A stretch of 64,000 nucleotides of DNA from SpSt-333 sp964371615 (lineage in GTDB: Bacteria; Bacteroidota; Ignavibacteria; UBA10030; UBA8401): contig CAYJMS010000001.1 of the NCBI GenBank assembly GCA_964371615.1, positions 868,001 through 932,000 of the forward strand, in the 5' to 3' direction. Position 1 is the stretch's first letter. Each line of letters starts with the position of its first letter. Shown piece by piece: positions 50,317-60,373 of the stretch. The notes under the pieces were generated by a model. That model ran no database searches. It had not been told where the DNA came from and saw only the letters and a program-made list of their open reading frames with translations. A program made the translations under genes and the position numbers.

Positions 50317-51441
50317 ATGCGCCAACTCCTTCCGATCATACGAAAAGAATTTCTTCATATCCTACGCGACAAGCGCGTGTTGTCGATTCTCACTTTTGTC
50401 CCCGCGGTGCTGCTGTTGATTAACGGCTATGCACTGAACTTTGACGTTCGCAATATCACTCTGGCGGTGTACGACGGTGAAAAGAGTGCGCAAAGCCGTG
50501 AATTTATCGGAACGTTCGTTACGTCCGGATACTTTGAATATACCGGTACGCTGTCCGATTACCGTCTGGCGCAATCGTATATCGACAATGGAACGGTAAA
50601 ACTCGTTTTGGTCATTCCGCCTGATTTTTCCGACGATATCATAACCGGCCGGCAGGCAACGGTTCAGTTGCTTGTCGACGGGATGGACGCCAATGCCGCA
50701 ACGACGATTGTCGGCTATGCCCAGGCGGTCACGCTGCAGTATTCACAAAAGGTGGTTCTTCAAAACCTGGCAAAATTTGGCCGGTCGGGATATATTCCCG
50801 TTCATTATCAGGCTCGGATTTGGTATAATCCCGAATTAAAAAGTGCAAAATTTCTGGTGCCGGGATTGATCGCGTTTATATTGGCGATCACCGGGGTCAT
50901 TGCGACGGCATTGTCGATTGTCAAAGAGAAGGAACGGAATACTATCGAACAGATCGATGTGTCTCCGGTACATCCGGTCAGTTTAATCGTCGGGAAGATG
51001 ATACCCTATGCGATCATATCGCTGGTTGCTGCGGCAATCGTACTGCTGACCGCCTATGTTCTCTTCGACGTAGCAGTGAAGGGGAGTTTGATGCTCCTAT
51101 TCTTTACAACGCTGTTATTCATTTGTGCGGCATTGGGCCAGGGACTGCTCGTCTCAACGATCTCCGACAGCCAGCAACTCGCATTTCAACTTGCTACGGT
51201 GGTGTCGATGCTCCCGACAATGATCCTCTCAGGTTTCATGTTCCCGATCAGCAGCATGCCGCTGTTCCTTCAGATATTATCCAATATTACTCCGGCAAAA
51301 TTTTACCTGGTGGCGATGCGCGGTATCGTTTTGAAGGGGGTCGGTATCGAAGCATTTTGGGAGCAGTTGGTGTATTTATCGATCTTTACGCTGATCGTTG
51401 TGGCGGTCAGTGTCAAACGATTCAAACAACGGACACTGTGA
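50317..51441 (+). CDS. ABC-2 permease, first
   Basis: A 374-residue ABC-2 type membrane protein: one N-terminal segment (VLSILTFVPAVLLLINGYAL), a periplasmic domain (about 45-170), then five segments (from ATALSIVKEKERNTIEQID on), as in YbhS/YbhR. The cytoplasmic loop KEKERNTIEQ is typical. It ends one base before the next gene's start. Confidence 0.92.
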   Translation: MRQLLPIIRKEFLHILRDKRVLSILTFVPAVLLLINGYALNFDVRNITLAVYDGEKSAQSREFIGTFVTSGYFEYTGTLSDYRLAQSYIDNGTVKLVLVIPPDFSDDIITGRQATVQLLVDGMDANAATTIVGYAQAVTLQYSQKVVLQNLAKFGRSGYIPVHYQARIWYNPELKSAKFLVPGLIAFILAITGVIATALSIVKEKERNTIEQIDVSPVHPVSLIVGKMIPYAIISLVAAAIVLLTAYVLFDVAVKGSLMLLFFTTLLFICAALGQGLLVSTISDSQQLAFQLATVVSMLPTMILSGFMFPISSMPLFLQILSNITPAKFYLVAMRGIVLKGVGIEAFWEQLVYLSIFTLIVVAVSVKRFKQRTL

Positions 51442-51442
51442 T

Positions 51443-52567
51443 ATGAACCGTGAACGATTGATAGCGCTGATCCAAAAGGAATTTCAGCAGTTCTTCAAAG
51501 ACAAGAAATTGCTGCCGATTGTTTTTGTTGCGCCGATACTTCAATTACTGTTTCTCGGTTATGCAGCTTCGTTGGATGTAAAAAATATTCCGTTTGTGGT
51601 ATGCGATCTGGATAAAACCTCCGAAAGCCGGTTGTTGACCAGGGCGTTCACAAACTCAGGATATTTTACTGCGGAGTTTGCAACGGATGATTACAGTGAA
51701 ATTCAACAGTACCTGGATAACGGCGATGCGACAATGGCTTTGGTCATTCCGCCCGACTTCGGAAACAAGATACTGAGGAGGGAATCGACAAGCATTCAAG
51801 TCCTTCTCGACGGAAGCGAAGGAAATTCGACGGCCATAGCGTCGGGGTATATCAGTCAAATTATCAATCGATTTTCGCAGCAGAAACTCGTGTCGGTGGT
51901 CGGAGATATTCGCAGACTCGGTGGGGTGAACGGAGAAATTCGGGCGTGGTATAATCCCACATTAATCAGCAGACTGTTTATGGTTCCCGGTGTCCTGGTG
52001 CTTATTATCCTTTTGACGACCATCATACTGACGGCAATGGCGATCGTGAAGGAAAAGGAGATCGGTACGCTCGAACAATTGCTGGTAACGCCGGTACGAC
52101 CCGTTGAGTTGATTATCGGTAAATTAGTTCCGTTTACGATACTCGGATTGATTGTCGTAACGCTGGTGTTGTTGGTGATGGTGATCGGATTTTCCATACC
52201 GATTCGTGGCAGTGTGGTTTTGTTATACGGTTTTACGGGTCTTTTTTTAATGACATCGCTCGGTCTTGGCCTTTTTGTCTCGACGGTGTCACGGACACAA
52301 CAGCAGGCGATGATGATCGGCATGTTTGTCATTCTGATGCCGATGATGTATTTATCGGGATTTGTTTTTCCGGTGGAGAATATGCCGGGCCCATTACAGG
52401 GAATTGCCGCACTCATCCCGATGAAATACTATCTGACTGCAATTCGCTCGATAATTTTGAAAGGGACGGGGATTGCGGAATTATGGACGGAAGCGCTCAT
52501 GCTGTTCGTCATGGGCACGGGTATATTGACAGCCAGTGTACTGCGGTTTAAAGAAAAAGTGGATTAA
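51443..52567 (+). CDS. ABC-2 permease, second
   Basis: A 374-residue paralogue of the preceding permease, with the same six-segment plan and KEKEIGTLEQLLVTPV. Its stop codon and that of the convergent patatin gene overlap (TTAA). The two permeases would form the membrane heterodimer. Confidence 0.92.
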   Translation: MNRERLIALIQKEFQQFFKDKKLLPIVFVAPILQLLFLGYAASLDVKNIPFVVCDLDKTSESRLLTRAFTNSGYFTAEFATDDYSEIQQYLDNGDATMALVIPPDFGNKILRRESTSIQVLLDGSEGNSTAIASGYISQIINRFSQQKLVSVVGDIRRLGGVNGEIRAWYNPTLISRLFMVPGVLVLIILLTTIILTAMAIVKEKEIGTLEQLLVTPVRPVELIIGKLVPFTILGLIVVTLVLLVMVIGFSIPIRGSVVLLYGFTGLFLMTSLGLGLFVSTVSRTQQQAMMIGMFVILMPMMYLSGFVFPVENMPGPLQGIAALIPMKYYLTAIRSIILKGTGIAELWTEALMLFVMGTGILTASVLRFKEKVD

Positions 52568-55314
52568 AGAATAGGATATCCGAGTGAAAAATAAGCGATG
52601 ATCGGTCCCAGGGTGACCGGTTGATCGAGCAGGTCGCGTCGGATATAAAAGCTTCTCCCGATCGATAAATTCGCAGGGCCAATCGGCGTATCCAGCGATA
52701 GCCCCACACCGATGCCGTGATGAAAATCGCGCAACCGAATATCTTCTTGCTGCGGCCAAATACTCCCAAGGTCATAGCGAATGCGGAAGTAGGTATCCCA
52801 CAATAATTTAAACGGAAAAAGCGTCCGTATTTCCGTGTTGAGAACGAATATCTGTCTGCCGCGAGAATCATATTCCCGCAATCCGAAAAACGAATCCTCG
52901 CCTCCGAGTGCAAATTGCTGCGACAGCGGTACGGTTTGATCGCCGAAACCGATGGTTATTTTCGGATGGAGTGTGAATCGCTGGTACGAAATGTTGGTCC
53001 CGTATTCAAAAAAAATCTTTGAATAGCCGATATCACCCACAACCCCCTTCAATGAAGAGGTCGCGGTTTCCCAGGAAAAATTTGTAATCGAGCCGGATCG
53101 GGGAAATGGATACCGATCACGTGAATCGATGACTGAACTGATCTGTAGAGACTGCACCGTGAATTTCTCCGGCGAATATCCGGATCCGGAGATAAATTTA
53201 ATTTCGTCGGACTCTAATCGGTACTCGATATTGACTGTCCCGAGCCGTGCCACTTGTTGTCCGAGTTTGAACGATGCGCCGTATTGCACTTGACGATATT
53301 CGCCGTTTTTTGATCGGACAAATCGATTATTGGTAGTTTGAAGGACGTCGTCGGTAAAGGTATAGATATCTTTGAGATCGTAATACACATCAAAATTCAT
53401 TGTGAGATAGGTATTGATAAACCTGTTCGCTTGAAAATCCAAAAGAAATTTACGATTACGAAGACCGCCGGCAAAGCTGGCTCCGAATTCCGTTGCGGTT
53501 CCCAACAGATTCTCATTCCGGAATTCGAGTGTCGGCTGAAGGTTGCGTTCGTTATCCGCCCGGAGTCCGAATCGGGATACATCGGTGGGTTTTTCATCCA
53601 TTTGGATGACGATGGTTGGCAGGCCGTCTTCATAGGCGACGTCCATCAGAACCTGATCAAAGAGATTGGTGCCGTAAAGATTCCGCAATGCCTGAATTCC
53701 CGTGGAAACTGTGAAAAGACTGCCGTCCCGAAATCCGAGTTCTCTCCAAATCACCCAATCACGGGATTTTTCTTTTCCTTTCAGATAGATTTTATAGATG
53801 ATCCCTTCGTTGACGATAATCTGAAGTCTGCCGGAGAGTGAATCAAAGTTCATTGATTGTATCCGGGCAAGGGAATAACCGTTGTCCCGATACAAACTTA
53901 ACGATCCTTCCATCGCTTCAACTAGCTCCGGAATATTGACCGGTTTATTAAGGAGGTGTGTGTAACCGGAGAGGAATTCTTCCTTCGTTACCACTGAATT
54001 CCCCGAGACAGTAATCGATGTCAAATCGGTATTGGGAAGAGCATGGAACACAATATCCGCACCGTCCGGGGAGAGGGAGAGATCGGCGTTTACATCGCGG
54101 TACCATCCCAGACGATAGATCTGTCCGAGCATTGTGCGAAGATGAGATACCGTTGTCGTATCGCCGACCGACAGGTCTCGGAAAATTGATGTGAGCATTG
54201 GTGTATCCACCGCACTGATTGTAGTACGGATGGACCGAACGGCGAATGTGAATGACGACAAGGGAGATGAATCCTGCAGCAGTTGCTGTTCCATTGATAC
54301 GATGGAATCCCGCAAAGCCGTCATGGCTTGTTGTGCGGCGACTGTGCCTTGTTGGATCGCGAAGGTAAGATGATCGAAATCGGATGTGGAATACTGACCA
54401 AGGTCTGGCGTGATGACGATCGTTGCACTGTCCAGCGATCGTTTGTTTGATTGCTGCGCCATGATACTAATGATCTGATCGGCGATTTCCCAGGGATTGT
54501 TCATCTGCTCAGCGGTTCGTAACGGACTGATGGTGTTGACGACGATGATGATGTCGGCGCCGAGTTCTTTCGCAGCCTCAACGGGAATATTCGAGACAAG
54601 TCCTCCGTCGGTGAGTTCCATTGAATCTTTTTTTATTGTCGTGTACAGCAACGGAACGGAGATGGACGCTCTGAGCGCTTCGGAGAGGTTTCCTTTGCTG
54701 AAGACAATTTTTTTACCGGAGATAAGATCCGTCGCAATGCTTCGGAACGGAATTTTGAGATCATCGAAGCTGTTGATCGGATGATACAACGCCTGCAAAG
54801 TCAATTGGTTGATGAAATTTGTCAGTCGTTGTCCGGATGCGAATGCCGACGGAATCACCGGTTCAAGGCCGTCGAAGCGGATGGTCAGTTGTTTCTTATC
54901 GGCGGTTTTTTTTTGAGAGAGGAAAAGTTGTTCCCTGTCGGTATCCTGCGTAAATGACAACACATAATTCCAATCGGTCGTGTCAACCAATTTCCGTAAT
55001 TGTGCAGTTGAATATCCCGATGCATACAAACCCCCGATGATGCTCCCCATGCTCGATCCGACAATATAATCGATTGGAATATTATTTTTCTCCAGGACTT
55101 CAATAACGCCTATTTGCGCGATGCCACGTGCCCCACCTCCGCTTAAAACCAACGCTACTTTTGGCCTGCGTATCTCCTGAAAATTGACATTGAGGACTTT
55201 TTTATCGGATGGGGAATAATGGGGAGCAATGGTCAATTGATTCACTTGTGCAGGAAGAAGTGAATAAAAAACCAAAGAAAAAAGTATGACGACAAAAATG
55301 TTGATTTTTTTCAC
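52564..55314 (-). CDS. Patatin-like phospholipase with POTRA and Omp85 barrel (PlpD type)
   Basis: A 916-residue type V(d)-like autotransporter. Signal peptide ending LLPA (Gln next); patatin domain with GGGARGIAQIGVIEVL and nucleophile elbow GSSMG (Ser about 103), and catalytic Asp in DGGLVSN; POTRA-like domains (about 390-600); C-terminal barrel with the Omp85 lid-loop FGLREYDSRGR. A GTG at 55314 starting MKKINIFVV... is preferred to an ATG at 55365, which would place a non-signal sequence first. The patatin part is probably presented at the surface or in the periplasm and hydrolyses phospholipids. Confidence 0.88.
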   Translation of the reverse strand: MKKINIFVVILFSLVFYSLLPAQVNQLTIAPHYSPSDKKVLNVNFQEIRRPKVALVLSGGGARGIAQIGVIEVLEKNNIPIDYIVGSSMGSIIGGLYASGYSTAQLRKLVDTTDWNYVLSFTQDTDREQLFLSQKKTADKKQLTIRFDGLEPVIPSAFASGQRLTNFINQLTLQALYHPINSFDDLKIPFRSIATDLISGKKIVFSKGNLSEALRASISVPLLYTTIKKDSMELTDGGLVSNIPVEAAKELGADIIIVVNTISPLRTAEQMNNPWEIADQIISIMAQQSNKRSLDSATIVITPDLGQYSTSDFDHLTFAIQQGTVAAQQAMTALRDSIVSMEQQLLQDSSPLSSFTFAVRSIRTTISAVDTPMLTSIFRDLSVGDTTTVSHLRTMLGQIYRLGWYRDVNADLSLSPDGADIVFHALPNTDLTSITVSGNSVVTKEEFLSGYTHLLNKPVNIPELVEAMEGSLSLYRDNGYSLARIQSMNFDSLSGRLQIIVNEGIIYKIYLKGKEKSRDWVIWRELGFRDGSLFTVSTGIQALRNLYGTNLFDQVLMDVAYEDGLPTIVIQMDEKPTDVSRFGLRADNERNLQPTLEFRNENLLGTATEFGASFAGGLRNRKFLLDFQANRFINTYLTMNFDVYYDLKDIYTFTDDVLQTTNNRFVRSKNGEYRQVQYGASFKLGQQVARLGTVNIEYRLESDEIKFISGSGYSPEKFTVQSLQISSVIDSRDRYPFPRSGSITNFSWETATSSLKGVVGDIGYSKIFFEYGTNISYQRFTLHPKITIGFGDQTVPLSQQFALGGEDSFFGLREYDSRGRQIFVLNTEIRTLFPFKLLWDTYFRIRYDLGSIWPQQEDIRLRDFHHGIGVGLSLDTPIGPANLSIGRSFYIRRDLLDQPVTLGPIIAYFSLGYPIL

Positions 55315-55471
55315 ATGACAGCCAAAAATTTCACTAAAATATATAAAAAATTTAAGAAAATTCACGATTTCTTTTTAGTCACCGATGTGGGGCTGCAAAA
55401 ACAAGATGATTGATATCACAACATTATGGATTAAGATGTCTATATTTATATTAACAATTTAGGGTAATTCA

Positions 55472-55693
55472 GTGATATCACACGATCTCAAAAAATACGA
55501 TGTAATCAGTATAATTAAAATCATCAGTTTTATTCTTCTTGGAACATTCACGTTTATCACTTCGCTGATTTTTCTTCCGTATGAAATATTTTTGCTTTCC
55601 ACGGTGATCGTATTTATTTCATTACGGGCGGTAGAAAAAGAACTGCATAAGTTCGTCGGAAACAACCAGAGCGCAGCACACACAAAAATCTAA
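55472..55693 (+). CDS. Small membrane protein, hypothetical (73 aa)
   Basis: A 73-residue protein with two hydrophobic segments (IISFILLGTFTFITSLIF and IFLLSTVIVFISL), a basic tail and a GTG start. No family recognised. It lies alone between the patatin gene (divergent) and the T9SS cargo gene. Confidence 0.5.
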   Translation: MISHDLKKYDVISIIKIISFILLGTFTFITSLIFLPYEIFLLSTVIVFISLRAVEKELHKFVGNNQSAAHTKI

Positions 55694-55858
55694 TGCGTGG
55701 ACACCGTTCCGGATGTGTGCAAATGAAGTAACAAGACGTTCACAGATACATCCTCCGCACCAATACGCGCCTTTTCAACCTTGCTTTTCTAGCCTTTCCT
55801 TCATAATATAGACACAGATTTTCCCTCGTTTTATTGCCCCATTCTTCAAGGAGCTGAT

Positions 55859-57295
55859 ATGAAAAAGTTCATCTTTTTTCTTATGATATTCACCATTCTT
55901 CCGTTAGAAGCCCAACTTCCCAAGTGGCATTATATGAAGCAGATTAAATTTTCGGCTGCTGATTCTGCACATGCAGTTCCGTTCTTATGCGCCGTTACGG
56001 AAAGCGGGAGATTATATCTACTGTCATCGTCGGCAACGACAGTCGGAGCCCATAATGCGGTATATTATGCCGACTCAAACGATACAGAATTTACCTTGAT
56101 GGTCGATTTTTACAATAACGGTGACTCCGACTCGCTGAGCGGAAACATGGGTCCGTTGCGCGGTATTGCAACATTAGGTAATGATGTCTATGTAAACGCC
56201 AGTGTACCATATACACGGTCAAAACCGAACACTGTCGCATCGCTGTACTACTATAAAGACGGCGACACAAATCAAGTCAGCAAATACGGATTTTATTTGG
56301 GTTCGGGCGGACACGGTACCTATACCAACGGCATAGCTTTGACAAAAGATACTCTCGCGATCATGGGAGTGACTGCCGGTGCCGGTGTCCCCGGTCCGCG
56401 GGCACGGTTTTACAATCTTACCAATTCGCTGACCACTCCTGCAAAAGGATCATGGTATGCCGAGTCGGGAGAGTTCGAGATTGGCGGAACACACTCTGCC
56501 GGGATTGATGTCATTCGGGATGTTGCAACGATTCCCGGCGAAGATTACAACGATTCGATATCCGTCTTTTACACGTCACGGAATTCGCAATCCGATGAAA
56601 ATATCACCGGCGGCGTCGCCAGTTGGTCCGGCGGCACCCAATTGCCAAACAGCACACCCGGCGTGGCAAAATTTGTCAGCCAGCGTGTTGCAGATTTTGA
56701 AGGACAATTGTCAAGTTTCTCCACAACCATACCCTATGGAATCACTGTCGACAAGAACAAACGGCTCTGGGTTTCCGGAACCGATGCTTTGAAACGGTGG
56801 GTGAGAGCATACGATATTGCCGGAGGAACATTTGCGACACTGATGTACGAACTTCCTGCAGACAGCAGTTCGACGGATCCGAATCCTAATGGCGCACCGC
56901 TGCGTGCCCCATCCGATGTCGCTTTGACATCGGACGGATTGACCGCGTATGTTGTCGATATCTACCAACGGTCCGCATTCCAATACAAGTACGGTGTTTT
57001 CACGTCGGTGGGGGAAGAAAAGAATGTTCCGCATTCCTTTGAATTACTGCAGAATTATCCGAATCCCTTCAATCCGACGACGTTTATCAGCTATGATGTC
57101 TCGACGTCGGGTCCGATCTCGCTCGTTGTTACGAATGCGCTTGGTCAAACGGTGGCAACGCTGGTCAATGGTTATACGGAAGCAGGCAGACATAACCAAA
57201 TATTTACCGCCGATCAATTGCCGACCGGTGTGTATTTCTACACGCTCACCACATCGGCGGGAGCGCAAACAAAAAAAATGATGCTGATCAAATAA
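55859..57295 (+). CDS. Secreted protein with type IX sorting domain
   Basis: A 478-residue protein: signal peptide ending PLEA (Gln next), a central beta-propeller or lectin-like body of unknown function, and a C-terminal type A T9SS sorting domain starting near residue 385 with LLQNYPNPFNPTTFISYDV and ending GVYFYTLTTSAGAQTKKMMLIK with conserved Gly-Val-Tyr. It would be exported through the outer membrane by the PorSS/T9SS machinery. An intrinsic terminator follows. Confidence 0.85.
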   Translation: MKKFIFFLMIFTILPLEAQLPKWHYMKQIKFSAADSAHAVPFLCAVTESGRLYLLSSSATTVGAHNAVYYADSNDTEFTLMVDFYNNGDSDSLSGNMGPLRGIATLGNDVYVNASVPYTRSKPNTVASLYYYKDGDTNQVSKYGFYLGSGGHGTYTNGIALTKDTLAIMGVTAGAGVPGPRARFYNLTNSLTTPAKGSWYAESGEFEIGGTHSAGIDVIRDVATIPGEDYNDSISVFYTSRNSQSDENITGGVASWSGGTQLPNSTPGVAKFVSQRVADFEGQLSSFSTTIPYGITVDKNKRLWVSGTDALKRWVRAYDIAGGTFATLMYELPADSSSTDPNPNGAPLRAPSDVALTSDGLTAYVVDIYQRSAFQYKYGVFTSVGEEKNVPHSFELLQNYPNPFNPTTFISYDVSTSGPISLVVTNALGQTVATLVNGYTEAGRHNQIFTADQLPTGVYFYTLTTSAGAQTKKMMLIK

Positions 57296-57301
57296 TCTCT
57301 G

Positions 57302-57338
57302 AACGCCGGTCCTGTCTAACAGCGACCGGCGTTTTTAT
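57302..57338 (+). terminator. Intrinsic terminator after the T9SS cargo gene
   Basis: AACGCCGGTC (57302-57311) and GACCGGCGTT (57324-57333) form a perfect 10-bp stem, with TTTTT following. Confidence 0.85.
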
Positions 57339-57352
57339 TCTTATCCGTCCGG

Positions 57353-60300
57353 ATGCGTCTTCATATCTTCTCTATAGCGCTTTTCCTGCTCTCCACCACT
57401 ATGGTTCTTTCCCAGGCCCAGAAAGGGAAAATCTCCGGTACAATTGTCGATAACCGAACGAATGAACCTCTCCCCGGAGTAAATATCCTTCTGGAAGGGA
57501 CAAAAATAGGAGCGGTATCGGACTTTGACGGCACATTCTTCATTCTCAACGTCTCTCCCGGCACGTATACTGTCTCGGCGACACTGCTTGGATACACGAA
57601 AGTCACTCAGACCAACGTCGAAGTGAACATCGACCGAACGACCACACTCAGTTTCAAATTGCGCGAATCCACAGTAGAGTTCAGCGAAGTAGTGGTGGTG
57701 GCGCAGCGGCCGAAGGTCGTTAAAGACCAGACATCCTCGGCACAAACCATTGATGCGACACAGATTCGGTCCGCTCCGATTGAGGGAACCCGCGGAGCGC
57801 TCGATCTTTCCGCCAGTTTTCAAAAGACAGCAACGGGAAATTACAGCGTGCGCGGATCCGGTTCGTACGAGGTGAACTTCCAGATTAACGGCGTAGATCA
57901 GGTGAACGTTTCCACCAGTTCGCCCGGATCGTTTGGCAGCGATAAAGCAAATAATTCCTGGAAGTACGATGTCAATCCCATCGCGGTGCAGCAGATGCAG
58001 TTGATTTCGGGAGGATTCTCCGCTGAGTACGGCAATGCACAAGCAGGCGTTGTGAAGGTGGTGACCAAGGAAGGAACGCCGAAACTTTCCGGCGAGATCC
58101 GATTTGAATACCGGCCTCCCGGTCAATATCATTTCAACAAATACCTGTACGATAAGTCGAATTATGAGTGGGAAAAATGGGGGACGTTCGACAAGTGGTG
58201 GACAAAGAGGAACGATCTGCTGAAGGAACTTCGACTCGATCAACGGTATGCTTACAACTACGGTGAGTATCAAAAAAGTTTGCTTCCGTCATCGGCATTT
58301 GATACTGCAGCTGCACAAAACTTTAACGATGTGATGCAGCGCGAACTGGAGTGGGCGTATAATACCTGGGTGCAAAATCATACCCCGTCGGATAATAATC
58401 CTTTCGGCGTGTACGACTACCGGCAGTATTCCTACAACAGGATCCTGTTCGGATTTGGCGGTCCGCTCGGGAACGAGTCCGATATGCTGAAGTTCTATCT
58501 CTCCGGCGAATACCGAAAAAATCCCACCCGTCTTCCGACACCGGAGAAGAATCAAATTTTCCAGAATTACATCGGCAGTATTACCTACATCCCCGTTACC
58601 AGTCACAAGATTAAACTCATGGGGATGTTTCAAACCTATCGCGGCGGTATCTGGTCCGGATCGGAAGATATCCGTTGGTCGGGTATAGCGTTCTCGCCGC
58701 CGGGGACGTCAACAAAATATTACGTAACGGTAGATCCGGTTCGGACTGAACAGACAACCACACAAAGTATCAATTGGGTGTACACGATCAATACGCATTC
58801 CTTCCTGGAAACCACCCTATCCCATCAATATGAAAAATATGAACTCCCATATGAGTTTCTGTACGGATACGACCAATCGGCAGACCGGCTCGACAGTTTG
58901 AACGACGCGGACGGCGGTGTGGTACTGCGCGACGGACAGTGGTGGGAAAAAGATTATTTCCGCGCACCATTCAATGTCAGCACAAATTATTTTCAGGACA
59001 ACAGGACCGATCATACGAATTTCAGCGTCGATTACACAAGTCAGGTGGATAACCAGAATCTGGTGAAAATAGGAGCACGATTGTATTATTGGGATATGGT
59101 GAACACGGGAGTGAATTCAAACTTTCTGGCAAATGCGTATGTGTCACGGACCGGCTTTGCCGAATATTACCGTGCCTATCCGTACAACACATCGTTCTAT
59201 GTGCAGGATAAAATGGAATATTCCGGCATGGTTGCGAATGTCGGCGTGCGCGTCGAAATGTTCAACTTCCAGACCTCTGTTCCGGTGGATATGTTCAATC
59301 CGTACTATATTGGTGAGTCCGGATCGGGTATCCGAGGGAATCCGGAGACGAAAGGCTCCGAATTTCAATATATCGTTCTGCCTCGGCTGGGATTATCGTT
59401 CCCGATCGGCGAGAATACGGCATTCCGGCTGCAGTATGGTCACTTTGCATCGATGCCGATTTTCAGTCAGGCACTTTCGCAACGAACGGAATCCGGTTGG
59501 ACCGGAAGAGGAAATCCGAATCTGGATCCGAAGAAAACCATTAATTATGAATTCGGAATTCAACAGGTGTTGAGTGAGAACCAACGATTGGATCTCTCGT
59601 TGTATTACAACGATCGGGTCAGCCAGATCGGGCTGCAGCGTGTTGCCGCTTATTCCGGCAGCATCAATCGTCCTGCCGGCAGAACAAACGACCAGACTCC
59701 GCTGTATTTATATACGACCTTTGCGAATAATGCATTCGGCTCGACGATCGGTTTGGAGTTGACGTTCGAAAAAATCGGCCTGGGACGATGGGGATATCGT
59801 GTCAGTTACAGCCTGTCGCAAACAATGGAAGGAAATTACGGCCAGCAGACTCTCTATCCCGAGAACATCAATATCGCCCGGCGTGATTATGTCGGGGAAT
59901 TCCTTTCGTATTCCGACCGTACGCACAATCTCAGGGCATTGGTGAGTTATTCGCTCGGCGAAAAGGAAGGAATTGAAATATTCAGCGCCACTCCCTTTGA
60001 CAATACAACATTCGGATTGACCTATACGATGCAATCCGGCGCGCCGTTTACCTATCGCACTTCTTTCGACTTGAAAGATATTGTCAACAATCGTCGCTAT
60101 CCGTTGGAATCTCTGTTTGATTTCAATATACAAAAGAGCATGGCGCTCGGCGATTACCGGTTGTTGATCGGCGTGCGCATTATGAATGTGTTCGATAATA
60201 AGCTTCTGACGCCAATGGATGTCACGCAGGATATTACGGATTGGGTGGAACGGGGAATCACGCTCGAGGATCCCGGACTCGATCCGACACGAATCAGTTA

Positions 60301-60373
60301 CCGAGTCGCTCCGTACAGAGCGTACAGGAATATTCCCCGGCAAATTTTTATCACGGCAGGATTCGGATTTTAA
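57353..60373 (+). CDS. TonB-dependent outer-membrane receptor
   Basis: A 1006-residue receptor: signal peptide ending MVLS (Gln next), an N-terminal carboxypeptidase-regulatory-like Ig domain (about 25-110; PLPGVNILLEGTKIGAVSDFDGTF), a plug with QINGVDQVN, and a large barrel ending FITAGFGF. It probably imports an unknown bulky substrate with TonB energy. Its stop overlaps the next ATG by one base (TAATG), so the two are an operon. Confidence 0.9.
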   Translation: MRLHIFSIALFLLSTTMVLSQAQKGKISGTIVDNRTNEPLPGVNILLEGTKIGAVSDFDGTFFILNVSPGTYTVSATLLGYTKVTQTNVEVNIDRTTTLSFKLRESTVEFSEVVVVAQRPKVVKDQTSSAQTIDATQIRSAPIEGTRGALDLSASFQKTATGNYSVRGSGSYEVNFQINGVDQVNVSTSSPGSFGSDKANNSWKYDVNPIAVQQMQLISGGFSAEYGNAQAGVVKVVTKEGTPKLSGEIRFEYRPPGQYHFNKYLYDKSNYEWEKWGTFDKWWTKRNDLLKELRLDQRYAYNYGEYQKSLLPSSAFDTAAAQNFNDVMQRELEWAYNTWVQNHTPSDNNPFGVYDYRQYSYNRILFGFGGPLGNESDMLKFYLSGEYRKNPTRLPTPEKNQIFQNYIGSITYIPVTSHKIKLMGMFQTYRGGIWSGSEDIRWSGIAFSPPGTSTKYYVTVDPVRTEQTTTQSINWVYTINTHSFLETTLSHQYEKYELPYEFLYGYDQSADRLDSLNDADGGVVLRDGQWWEKDYFRAPFNVSTNYFQDNRTDHTNFSVDYTSQVDNQNLVKIGARLYYWDMVNTGVNSNFLANAYVSRTGFAEYYRAYPYNTSFYVQDKMEYSGMVANVGVRVEMFNFQTSVPVDMFNPYYIGESGSGIRGNPETKGSEFQYIVLPRLGLSFPIGENTAFRLQYGHFASMPIFSQALSQRTESGWTGRGNPNLDPKKTINYEFGIQQVLSENQRLDLSLYYNDRVSQIGLQRVAAYSGSINRPAGRTNDQTPLYLYTTFANNAFGSTIGLELTFEKIGLGRWGYRVSYSLSQTMEGNYGQQTLYPENINIARRDYVGEFLSYSDRTHNLRALVSYSLGEKEGIEIFSATPFDNTTFGLTYTMQSGAPFTYRTSFDLKDIVNNRRYPLESLFDFNIQKSMALGDYRLLIGVRIMNVFDNKLLTPMDVTQDITDWVERGITLEDPGLDPTRISYRVAPYRAYRNIPRQIFITAGFGF

